64,000 bases of DNA, taken from positions 372,001-436,000 of the forward strand of contig NZ_LR722650.1 in the NCBI RefSeq assembly GCF_902500225.1. The letters run 5' to 3'. Made by a program: the position numbers and the translations under genes. Origin of the DNA: Buttiauxella massiliensis (lineage in GTDB: Bacteria > Pseudomonadota > Gammaproteobacteria > Enterobacterales > Enterobacteriaceae). The notes beneath the pieces are model-generated. The model searched no databases and was not told where the DNA came from. It saw nothing but the letters and a program-made list of their open reading frames with translations. This document shows, piece after piece, positions 1-7,322 of the stretch (position 1 is its first letter; the number at the start of each line of letters is the position of its first letter).

Positions 1-1889
1 GTGATGACATATTTCACCCCCGCAGGCGGGCTAATTACATTGCTGTGGACTTCGGAAAATTGTTCTGCGGGTTTGCGTAACCAACTATTGAGCATCGACA
101 GTTTGCCGCGTTTACGCTCATAACCCATCCACACGTTTTGTTGTTCATTCCACTGCGCCGTGCGGTGAAGTAAAAAGAAAAGCGGCTGGGGAACGGAGGC
201 ATAGCGGCGGTTCAGATTTTGCATTTGCGCTTCAGCCCAATGCAGAAGTTCGGCGTTTTCCGGCGAGTTTTCATCTGGCGAATCCGCAAAATCCGTCAGC
301 AATGCAAAGTACAGATTGGCCGTGTTGTTACCGAGGTAACACACTTCCAGACTGTTAAGCAGTTTGTCTATCCCCGCGCGGCTGGTAAGTAAGCAAGGAA
401 TAACAACCATGGTGCAAAACTCGGCCGGAATACCAGTCGAGAAATCCATACGTGGCAACGGGAGCGGTGAACGAAAGCGAGTCGTCGCCTCACTGAGTAA
501 ATTAATCGCTAACTGGCTAACCAGCACTACCAACGGCAGCGCAAGAAGCGCCAGCGGCCAGTTCATACCTTGTTCGTGTGTATGCGATAAAACATCGGCT
601 GTAAATGCGGTTGTCAACAAGCTCAGGCTACCGAGCCAGGAAAGCAGCGGAATTTGATTAAAGCTGTGGCGTAGTCGGACGACCCACGACGTATTGGCCC
701 CAAGCTGGTGTTCCAGTTTCGAGCGCCCTTCCCCAATAAGATAATAACCAACATGGTTACCATCTGACTGTGCCATCTCAAGAATGTGACGCGCGACTTC
801 CGGTTCACTGTGGTGGCTATGCCGGGCTAAGATCTCAATAATGTGCCGATAGTGGTCGCGAGTATCAAAATGCATAGCCGGGTAAATACCACCGGGATCC
901 TGGCGCAATGTCTGTTCGACCAGGCTCATGGCTTCGGCAAAGTCTGCCCAGTTGGTTTCGCTTAGCAGACGTAAACCGGCAATGCTGTTACTAACCGATA
1001 GCTGGCTGGCAGCAAGTTGCTGGTTGAAGCGGTGAATCAGGTAATCGGTAGTGACGCCTGTTTCAGCAAGCCGCTGTTCAACCCAGGTCAGCGGCAAAGA
1101 AAGCATATTCCCCCGCCCCTGCAAGCGGCGAACTAGCTCCGCCACAAAGGCACTGCTCAATGGCGGGCGCGAACGAGCCATATCCGCAATCACCATAATC
1201 AAATCTGCTGGCGTGTTCTCGGCACATTCAAAAATACGCGTAACCCAGACATCGGCAAGGTTTCGTTCTTCTTGCGCGTCAGCGACTTCGATACTGACCC
1301 GGCGTAAATTCTCGATAAGCGCCAGGCGCAACATTCCAGGTAGCGCCCAAAGTTCTCCGAGTGTTAGCGGCGTGACCTGTTGGTATGCTGCAATGTAGCT
1401 TGTCAGACTGGCGGCATCCCAACGGCCATCGGCGTGGGCAATGGCTTCGGAGGCAATGTCATAAATACGCGGGCAATTATGTGGCGCGGCTAACGGCGGC
1501 AACCCCTTGCCAAAATTCTTGGGTAAGTGATGGCGAACCACACGAATTTGTTCTTCGATAAGATAGTAATTATCCAACAGCCATTCGCCAGCAGGCGTAA
1601 TCCCTGACTTTTCACCCGCATTGAGCAGGTAGCAATTACGGGTAATGATGGCTTCATTATCTTCCAGCCGCTTGAGTAAGTAGTAAGGCAACTTGGTGGT
1701 CGATAATTTATGGGAACGCGCCAACTTCTGGCCATACCGTTCCATTTGGGCCGCAGAAAATAGCTCAGCTTTGATAGGACTTTCATTCGCAGGCTCACTG
1801 CCCAACCAATCAGGGGTTTTTGGATGCAATTCCAGTGACTTACTCGGGGTAAACCACTGTTTAAAATTTAATTTCATGAATTTGCTCAT
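1..1889 (-). CDS. Cyclic beta-1,2-glucan synthase, N-terminal part (gene runs off left edge)
   Basis: An uninterrupted reverse-strand frame of about 629 codons reaches the window edge without a stop. It matches the N-terminal part of NdvB/ChvB-type cyclic beta-1,2-glucan synthases, membrane enzymes of roughly 2,800 residues that polymerise UDP-glucose and cyclise the chain for export to the periplasm. Family landmarks include the AEWLLDNYYLIEEQ segment near residue 100, the GGIYPAMHFDTRDHYRHI segment, two hydrophobic segments at about 415-430 and 443-465, then PRMDFSTGIP and WMGYERKRGKL, where the GT84 glycosyltransferase domain begins. The start is uncertain: ATG at 1889 or 1877 (same frame), neither with a strong ribosome site. 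E. coli makes its osmoregulated periplasmic glucans with the unrelated MdoGH system. The GH94 C-terminal half is not visible. Confidence 0.85.
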   Translation of the reverse strand, partial: MSKFMKLNFKQWFTPSKSLELHPKTPDWLGSEPANESPIKAELFSAAQMERYGQKLARSHKLSTTKLPYYLLKRLEDNEAIITRNCYLLNAGEKSGITPAGEWLLDNYYLIEEQIRVVRHHLPKNFGKGLPPLAAPHNCPRIYDIASEAIAHADGRWDAASLTSYIAAYQQVTPLTLGELWALPGMLRLALIENLRRVSIEVADAQEERNLADVWVTRIFECAENTPADLIMVIADMARSRPPLSSAFVAELVRRLQGRGNMLSLPLTWVEQRLAETGVTTDYLIHRFNQQLAASQLSVSNSIAGLRLLSETNWADFAEAMSLVEQTLRQDPGGIYPAMHFDTRDHYRHIIEILARHSHHSEPEVARHILEMAQSDGNHVGYYLIGEGRSKLEHQLGANTSWVVRLRHSFNQIPLLSWLGSLSLLTTAFTADVLSHTHEQGMNWPLALLALPLVVLVSQLAINLLSEATTRFRSPLPLPRMDFSTGIPAEFCTMVVIPCLLTSRAGIDKLLNSLEVCYLGNNTANLYFALLTDFADSPDENSPENAELLHWAEAQMQNLNRRYASVPQPLFFLLHRTAQWNEQQNVWMGYERKRGKLSMLNSWLRKPAEQFSEVHSNVISPPAGVKYVI

Positions 1890-2156
1890 CAGGCGATGTG
1901 AACGCACAGGAGCAGTTGTTCAATCAGATCAGAAACGTTCTCTCAGGATGGGGTGTCAGGCATCAGGGATTTAACAGCTGCAAGAGTCTTCTATAAAGTA
2001 TAGGTTAAATTTTGTTCGTTTTTCTTGCGTGAGTTTTCATATGCCTGTGAAAAGCATTGCGAGTAAGCCTGGAGCTATAAAGTGATTTGCCTTTCAATGA
2101 AGGGAGTTCATCCTAACACGCCCATGAATAAATAACGCACAGTTATCGGGGCGGCG

Positions 2157-2182
2157 AACTGAAAGCCTGCAGGCTTTCAGTT
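2157..2182. repeat. Perfect inverted repeat overlapping the ABM gene stop
   Basis: Two 11-base arms (aactgaaagcc and its complement) flank a 4-base loop. The repeat overlaps the stop codon of the minus-strand gene at 2177. No T-run follows on either strand, so a classical intrinsic terminator is not supported. It could act as an RNA 3'-end stabiliser. Confidence 0.6.
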
Positions 2183-2473
2183 GAGGAAACCAACCGAGTT
2201 CATCAGGATAAAAGTCGCTTCTTTTCGAGTGTATTGATTAATCTTGGGCACAAGGCGTTTGAAATGTTCGCTGGCGCAGTGTGCATCCAGAGCCGCGCGG
2301 TCAGGCCACTCCTCTATAAAAACGAAATGCCCAGGATCTTTCTCATCAATATATAAGTCATAGGCAATACAGAGTGGCTCCTTTTTTGTAGCTTCAACTA
2401 GCTCAAGATAAAGTGGGAGCACTATTTCTATAGCCTCTGGTTTTATAAAATCTTCGGCAATCACTTTTAACAT
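2177..2473 (-). CDS. ABM-domain protein, putative quinol monooxygenase (YgiN-like)
   Basis: A 98-residue protein with the antibiotic-biosynthesis-monooxygenase ferredoxin-like fold pattern: an N-terminal strand (MLKVIAEDFIKPE), a helix, then a Y-D-x-Y-x-D strand, the FVFIEEWPDRAALDAHCAS segment and the HFKRLVPKI helix typical of small dimeric ABM proteins. Members include YgiN quinol monooxygenase and LsrG, which act on small quinones or furanones without cofactors. The substrate cannot be told here. It is a single gene with no close operon partner, between the glucan synthase start and a tRNA pair. Confidence 0.75.
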   Translation of the reverse strand: MLKVIAEDFIKPEAIEIVLPLYLELVEATKKEPLCIAYDLYIDEKDPGHFVFIEEWPDRAALDAHCASEHFKRLVPKINQYTRKEATFILMNSVGFLN

Positions 2474-2722
2474 TTATACCCGCCTGAGAGAATTGAACGC
2501 TTCATGAGTGTTTCACTTTTTTATGCTATCAATTGAGGTTGTATCATCTAAGACTAGAAAAAGTTAATTTCTTTCATGTCAGTATTTTCATGAAATTTAT
2601 CGCAAGTCTTGAGTTACGGTCAGAGATCGATACGACTGATGATGGGAACATTCAGGGATTTATTTTTTGGGCAGAATGTTATTTGTACAGAAAGGTTTTA
2701 TTGGATGAGTAAGCAGATTTTT

Positions 2723-2797
<75 letters not shown>

Positions 2798-2799
2798 TT

Positions 2800-2872
2800 T
2801 GGTCCGCCACCGGAGCCTCGAACCCCGTACTACAACCTATGATTGCCGCTCTTCCCGATGAGCTAGTGGCGG
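2800..2872 (-). tRNA. Aberrant tRNA-like gene with shortened anticodon arm
   Basis: On the minus strand there are a perfect 7-bp acceptor stem (CCGCCAC/GTGGCGG), discriminator A with encoded CCA, a 4-bp D-stem (GCTC/GAGC) and a 5-bp T-stem around TTCGAGG. Between D-stem and T-stem are only 20 nt instead of the usual 22-23. The best folds are a 4-bp stem with loop TCATAGG, or a 5-bp stem with a 3-base loop, so no clean anticodon can be assigned (CAU and AUA are both possible readings). It may be a degenerate or phage-type tRNA; identity is unresolved. Confidence 0.6.
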
Positions 2873-3120
2873 TTTGGTAATACTACCGACACATTCGATT
2901 TAATAATCACACACTCTGGAGAGGGTTAACGGCCGGCGCGGCATAATACATAAGTGAAATTACCCATGCAATCTATAAGTATTTATTGAGGTGGTATTTT
3001 TACGCTACTGATTATTATAACAACAATTGCGCAGAAATAAGCCAGCTGAGCAAGAGAGTTCGCATGTTCTGCCTATTTCATCATAGTGAATATTGGTAGA
3101 GACAACCGCAATAAATACGC

Positions 3121-3391
3121 TTCATTTTTGCTCCCGGAATCTGGCTGGTTGAGCAAAAACCTTCCTCAATTGAGCCCGGATGGAACGCAGCTGTAAAACG
3201 TGCTGGCATTCGCCGTGGCAATCCGTACCATACACGCCACACTTATGCATGCTGGCGGGAAGAAACCCGTCATTTATCGCCAGCCAGATGGGCCATGAAA
3301 TACCCAAATGGTTTATGACATTGATTCAACCTGGATACAGGATATGAACGGCGATCGGTTCGGCATGCTAAACCAAAAACTCGCGCTATAG
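3121..3391 (+). pseudogene. Decayed C-terminus of a phage tyrosine recombinase (integrase)
   Basis: Pieces in different forward frames together read WNAAVKRAGIRRGNPYHTRHTYACW, then NPSFIASQMGHE, then YDIDSTWIQDMNG up to a stop at 3389-3391. These are the R-H-T, M-G-H and nucleophile-Tyr regions of Rac/e14-type integrases. At least two frameshifts separate them and the N-terminal two thirds are absent, so it cannot be functional. It ends 45 bases before ttcA, the gene interrupted by Rac integration in E. coli. Confidence 0.8.
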
Positions 3392-3436
3392 GCTGTGCCC
3401 CTGTGGTGCCCCTGAAACAACCGGCAAATCAATAAA

Positions 3437-4372
3437 ATGCAAGATAAACAAGAAATTACAAAGAAAGATCAATACAACCTGAATAAATTACAGAAGCGCC
3501 TGCGTCGTAACGTGGGTGAAGCGATCGCTGATTACAATATGATTGAAGAAGGCGACCGTATTATGGTCTGCCTGTCAGGCGGTAAAGACAGCTACACCAT
3601 GCTGGAAATTCTACGCAACTTACAGCAAAGCGCGCCGATTAATTTCAGCCTGGTGGCCGTTAACCTTGATCAAAAACAACCGGGCTTTCCTGAGCATATC
3701 CTGCCTGCGTATCTGGAAAGCATCGGTGTTGAGTACAAAATTGTTGAAGAGAACACTTACGGCATCGTTAAAGATAAGATCCCGGAAGGCAAAACTACCT
3801 GTTCTCTCTGCTCTCGTTTACGCCGTGGCATCCTTTACCGCACTGCAACTGAGCTAGGTGCGACGAAAATCGCTCTTGGTCATCACCGTGACGACATCCT
3901 TCAGACTCTGTTCTTGAATATGTTCTATGGCGGCAAGATGAAGGGTATGCCACCAAAACTGATGAGTGATGACGGGAAACATATCGTCATTCGTCCGTTG
4001 GCTTATTGCCGTGAGAAAGACATTGAGCGTTTTGCAATTGCGCGTGAATATCCGATCATTCCATGCAACCTGTGTGGTTCGCAGCCGAATCTGCAGCGCC
4101 AGGTTATTGGTGAAATGCTGCGTGACTGGGATAGACGCTATCCTGGCCGTATCGAAACCATGTTCAGTGCCATGCAAAACGTTGTGCCTTCGCATATGTG
4201 TGACACGGAATTGTTCGATTTTAAAGGCCTGAAACATGGCGCTGAAGTCGTTAATGGCGGAGATTTAGCGTTCGACCGTGAAGAGTTGCCTATGCAGCCC
4301 GTGGGCTGGCAGCCAGAAGACGAAGACAGCGAAACCCCTCTGCAACGCCTCGATATCCTCGAAATAAAATAG
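3437..4372 (+). CDS. ttcA: tRNA 2-thiocytidine(32) synthetase TtcA
   Basis: 311 residues, the same length as E. coli TtcA and nearly identical. The enzyme thiolates cytidine 32 of certain tRNAs using ATP and an iron-sulfur cluster. The ATP pyrophosphatase PP-loop SGGKDS is at 47-52. Cysteine pairs CSLC (122/125) and CNLC (210/213) supply cluster ligands. The start aligns with E. coli's, but the upstream sequence has no clear Shine-Dalgarno and appears phage-derived: an integrase remnant stops 45 bases upstream, so the native promoter may have been replaced at an attachment junction. Confidence 0.97.
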   Translation: MQDKQEITKKDQYNLNKLQKRLRRNVGEAIADYNMIEEGDRIMVCLSGGKDSYTMLEILRNLQQSAPINFSLVAVNLDQKQPGFPEHILPAYLESIGVEYKIVEENTYGIVKDKIPEGKTTCSLCSRLRRGILYRTATELGATKIALGHHRDDILQTLFLNMFYGGKMKGMPPKLMSDDGKHIVIRPLAYCREKDIERFAIAREYPIIPCNLCGSQPNLQRQVIGEMLRDWDRRYPGRIETMFSAMQNVVPSHMCDTELFDFKGLKHGAEVVNGGDLAFDREELPMQPVGWQPEDEDSETPLQRLDILEIK

Positions 4373-4381
4373 TCATACCTT

Positions 4382-4403
4382 CCCTCTCTCGCCTGAGAGA
4401 GGG
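4382..4403 (+). terminator. Stem-loop after ttcA
   Basis: An inverted repeat (ccctctctc...gagagaggg) lies 9 bases after the ttcA stop and before the convergent micro-ORF. No T-run follows, so it is a weak or Rho-assisted end. Confidence 0.4.
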
Positions 4404-4414
4404 AAACCTCTACT

Positions 4415-4567
4415 CTAGCTGTGCGGCGGTGGCTCGATAATCGGTCTTTGGTCGGGATCTAGTGGTGGGTCTGGTAGCGGCTGCGGTCTTGGGATCGGGT
4501 CAGGTACTGGGGTAGGTTCACTCGGAAACGACGGGTCACTCATCTCTAATCTTCGATAAACAGTCAT
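4415..4567 (-). CDS. Proline-rich micro-protein (50 aa)
   Basis: A 50-residue frame beginning MTVYRRLEMSDPSFPSEP and continuing with PxPxP-type repeats to the C-terminus IIEPPPHS; about a third of residues are proline. A consensus AGGAGG at 4578-4573 sits 5 bases before the ATG at 4567 (a second ATG at 4570 is too close), which argues that it is translated. There is no signal peptide or membrane segment, so a disordered cytoplasmic peptide is expected. It lies downstream of fnrS on the same strand and convergent with ttcA. I do not recognise the family. Confidence 0.6.
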   Translation of the reverse strand: MTVYRRLEMSDPSFPSEPTPVPDPIPRPQPLPDPPLDPDQRPIIEPPPHS

Positions 4568-4617
4568 CATTGCCTCCTGTAAATACTCCTTTTAAGCATA
4601 GACCACATATTGCAGAC

Positions 4618-4736
4618 AAAAAAAAGCCGACTAATAGTCGGCTCGTACGAATCAATTGTGCTATGCAGTAATTCTAAAAAAGGAAGTAAGACAATATGGA
4701 GCGCAACGCCCATCGCTTGACGTTGCATTCACCTGC
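4618..4736 (-). ncRNA. fnrS: FnrS, FNR-activated small RNA
   Basis: The minus strand from GCAGGTGAATGCAACG to a GC-rich hairpin (gccgacta...tagtcggc, 4642-4626) followed by a run of Ts matches E. coli FnrS along nearly its whole length of about 120 nt. In E. coli this Hfq-binding RNA is made anaerobically and represses aerobic-metabolism and oxidative-stress mRNAs. Its position downstream of zntB is conserved. The FNR box and a CAATAT -10 hexamer (4749-4744) precede it. Confidence 0.93.
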
Positions 4737-4771
4737 GAGAGAGATATTGCCTTGAACCGGCGTTCCATTTA

Positions 4772-4785
4772 TTGACCTTGCTCAA
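4772..4785 (-). promoter_or_regulatory. FNR binding site of fnrS
   Basis: The minus strand reads TTGAGCAAGGTCAA, close to the FNR consensus TTGAT-N4-ATCAA. Its centre is about 42 bases upstream of the inferred fnrS 5' end at 4736, the spacing of a class II FNR-activated promoter. Confidence 0.85.
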
Positions 4786-4831
4786 CTATCGCCGCCTTTT
4801 TTAACCTTCAGTATGTTAAAAATGTTAAATT

Positions 4832-5815
4832 TTACAGCCATTTACTACGATGTAACCACCAGGCAACACCGCCTATAAGAACCACCAACATGATACAAAA
4901 CAGGCTGAAGCCAAAATGCCAGCCGCCGCCAGGAATACCGCCCAAATTCACACCAAATAGCCCTGTCAAAAAAGTGCTGGGTAAAAAAACCATCGCCATT
5001 AGTGACATGGTGTAGGTTCTTCTTCCCATTGCTTCTTGCATAACCTGAGCAATTTCGTCAGTCATAACCGCAGTGCGCGCGATACAAGCATCAATTTCAT
5101 CAAGCCCGCGCCCTAACCTGTCGGAAATATCCTGCATACGACGACGATGATCATCAGTCATCCAGGGTAAGCGCTCACTCGAAAGGCGCGCATAAACATC
5201 TCGCTGAGGTGCCATGTAACGGCGCATGACGATTAACTGTTTACGCAGCAGAGCAAGGAAACCACGTGGCGGAATTTGCTGATCCAGCAAGTTATCTTCA
5301 AGGTCGATGATTTTGTCATGTAGTTGTTCAATAAACTCACTTGCGTGATCGGTCAGCGCATCACAAACATCCACCAGCCAGCTTCCACAATCGAGTGGGC
5401 CGGCGCCTTCCTTAAGATCGTTCACCACATCGTCGAGCGCCAAAACTTGACGCTGACGCGTTGACACAATAAGCCGCTCATCAATATATAAACGCATGGC
5501 AACAAGTTGATCCGGGCGTTCATCGGTACTGCCATTAATGCAGCGCAACGTAATCAACGTCCCCTCGCCTATGCGCGTAACTCGCGGACGAACGCTCTCT
5601 CCCGCCAGGGCATCACGAGCATAATTTGGCAGTAGCGGCGTAGTTGCAAGCCAATTTGCACTGGCGCTATTGGTATAGTTCAAATGCAACCAACCAGGAT
5701 GTTCGGCATCAATGGCATCGTTATCCTCAATGGTATCGACCCCGCCTTTACCATCCAATTGCCAGGCAAACACGGCATCCGGCACATTTAACTGGTATCC
5801 CTTAATGGTTTCCAC
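4832..5815 (-). CDS. zntB: Zinc transporter ZntB (CorA family)
   Basis: 327 residues when started at the GTG at 5815, which follows GGAG by 8 bases and gives the same N-terminus and length as E. coli ZntB; the frame stays open to 5839 but adds residues absent from the family. ZntB is a pentameric inner-membrane zinc transporter. The large cytoplasmic funnel domain is followed by a long helix and two C-terminal membrane segments with the signature GVN (in [14 protein letters not shown]). It is divergent from the diguanylate cyclase gene. Confidence 0.96.
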   Translation of the reverse strand: METIKGYQLNVPDAVFAWQLDGKGGVDTIEDNDAIDAEHPGWLHLNYTNSASANWLATTPLLPNYARDALAGESVRPRVTRIGEGTLITLRCINGSTDERPDQLVAMRLYIDERLIVSTRQRQVLALDDVVNDLKEGAGPLDCGSWLVDVCDALTDHASEFIEQLHDKIIDLEDNLLDQQIPPRGFLALLRKQLIVMRRYMAPQRDVYARLSSERLPWMTDDHRRRMQDISDRLGRGLDEIDACIARTAVMTDEIAQVMQEAMGRRTYTMSLMAMVFLPSTFLTGLFGVNLGGIPGGGWHFGFSLFCIMLVVLIGGVAWWLHRSKWL

Positions 5816-5981
5816 TGCATTATCTCCACGTGTTACCACAATATTGTTGTCAGTCTAGCCGTCTTCTTTTGTTATGTAACTCGGAAAAATATTCAAACAC
5901 GCTGAATTTGCTGAATAAAAAATGTTACATTTCCGCAGTTTTTTGGACCCAATCATGCCTCGCGGCATTCGGAGATGATGT

Positions 5982-7121
5982 TTGTCAGAAAGACGTAGGG
6001 CTTCACCCAATTTAGACCTCCGCCTTAAGACCATGCGCCAACGGGCAATCACTGTCAGTGGCCCGTGGTTTCTATGGATTAATTTGTTGTTCTGCTTATT
6101 TATTTTAGGCAGGCATTACTTCGCGCCCTCGCAGCAAATCGCCAGCGTTATTGCATCAGTACCCATACTGGAAATTCTTATGGGGCTAATTCTCGCAGTC
6201 TCATCATCAGCCATTTTCATTTTGCGCATGGCACACGATCAACATGCCGAGTGGTTAAGCAAATTTCTGTACGGAGCATTGCTTTGCATCAGCGCGTTAT
6301 GGGTAGGATGTTTTTATGTATTCCTGGCAAGCGGCGATTCGCGGATTGTTTTCCCCTTCGCAGCATTGTTGATTTTCACCGCACTAATTTCACTTTATTT
6401 TGATGGCCGAGTGCTACTGAGTTTCACCCTGCCAATTTGGATCTCGATTCTGGTCTGTAATTTTATTTATCCATCTGATCTGACCGTACTGAACGCGCTG
6501 CTCTATCTTCTTCTGGCGGGGCTTTTTGAGTCTGGCCGTCGAATCTTGCGTGGCTGGTTTGTGTTGGCAATTAGTCGTGAACAAGAAAATAGAGAATTGA
6601 TTAAACGGCTACAAGACCTGGCGAATAATGATCCACTTACCGGTATTGCCAATCGTCGATCTTTTCATCTTCTTCTCGAAAAGGCTATGCAGCGCCAGCA
6701 ACAATGCGGTACGCCACTTTCATTGGTTATGCTGGATGTCGATTACTTCAAGAAGTACAACGACCATTATGGCCATCAGGCTGGTGATGAATGCCTGGTG
6801 AAAATCGCTCAATGTCTGGTGGATGCTACTCGTTCAACACATGACGCTGTTGCTCGCTTTGGCGGAGAGGAGTTTATTATTTTACTACCCGATGCGGTGG
6901 AGCAGCAGGCAATTGAAGTAGCTGAACGAATCAGGCGGAACCTACAGGCCCTCTCTATCCCACACGCAGCCTCACCCGTAATACCTTATGTTACTATCAG
7001 TCTCGGTATCGCCACTCTGATACCCGGAACCACCTCGACACGCCTTATCGCACAAGCAGATGCCGCGTTGTATAAAGCAAAAGAAAATGGCCGCAACCGG
7101 TGGCAAACATACCAACACTAG
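5982..7121 (+). CDS. Membrane-anchored GGDEF diguanylate cyclase
   Basis: 379 residues. About five to six hydrophobic segments span residues 26-200, followed by a GGDEF domain beginning LANNDPLTGIANRR (about 212) with the active GGEEF motif near 292-296, so c-di-GMP synthesis is expected. The inhibitory-site RxxD position upstream of GGEEF reads STHD, so the usual product-inhibition Arg is absent or shifted by one. The chosen start is TTG with GGAG 7 bases upstream; the next in-frame ATG is codon 18 and has no ribosome site. It is not the PAS-containing DgcM found near zntB in E. coli. The neighbour downstream is a YoaK-like micro-protein. Confidence 0.85.
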   Translation: MSERRRASPNLDLRLKTMRQRAITVSGPWFLWINLLFCLFILGRHYFAPSQQIASVIASVPILEILMGLILAVSSSAIFILRMAHDQHAEWLSKFLYGALLCISALWVGCFYVFLASGDSRIVFPFAALLIFTALISLYFDGRVLLSFTLPIWISILVCNFIYPSDLTVLNALLYLLLAGLFESGRRILRGWFVLAISREQENRELIKRLQDLANNDPLTGIANRRSFHLLLEKAMQRQQQCGTPLSLVMLDVDYFKKYNDHYGHQAGDECLVKIAQCLVDATRSTHDAVARFGGEEFIILLPDAVEQQAIEVAERIRRNLQALSIPHAASPVIPYVTISLGIATLIPGTTSTRLIAQADAALYKAKENGRNRWQTYQH

Positions 7122-7134
7122 CAAAGAGAGAAAA

Positions 7135-7233
7135 ATGAAAATTGGCGTACTGTTTCCAATAGCAATCATTGTTGCAGCGATTGTATTTATCACCTGGTTT
7201 ATTGCTGGTGGCTACGCGACATCCGCTTCTTGA
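7135..7233 (+). CDS. YoaK-like membrane micro-protein (32 aa)
   Basis: A 32-residue frame beginning MKIGVLFPIAIIVAA with one transmembrane helix and the end FIAGGYATSAS, preceded by a purine-rich AGAGAG. The pattern (M-K/R-I-G-x-x-F-P, F-x-x-W-F, GGYA) resembles E. coli YoaK, a short single-pass inner-membrane protein. It lies 13 bases after the diguanylate cyclase stop, so the two are probably cotranscribed and it may be an accessory of that membrane enzyme. The function is unknown. Confidence 0.7.
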   Translation: MKIGVLFPIAIIVAAIVFITWFIAGGYATSAS

Positions 7234-7271
7234 TAGAGCAAACGACAGAGTTGGTGAAGAATATATGTTCG

Positions 7272-7306
7272 AAGAGCCAGTCAGTTGCGTAACTGACCGG
7301 CTCTTT
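7272..7306. terminator. Bidirectional stem-loop between the dgc operon and mppA
   Basis: A long imperfect inverted repeat (aagagccagtcagtt ... aactgaccggctctt) separates the convergent genes. It ends in ctcttt on the plus strand without a long T-run and could serve both sides. Confidence 0.55.
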
Positions 7307-7322
7307 GAAAGACGGGCTAAAT

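Noticed and set aside
3122..3307. 61-codon minus-strand frame upstream of ttcA
   Set aside because: It is antisense to the integrase relic and has no recognisable protein features or ribosome site.
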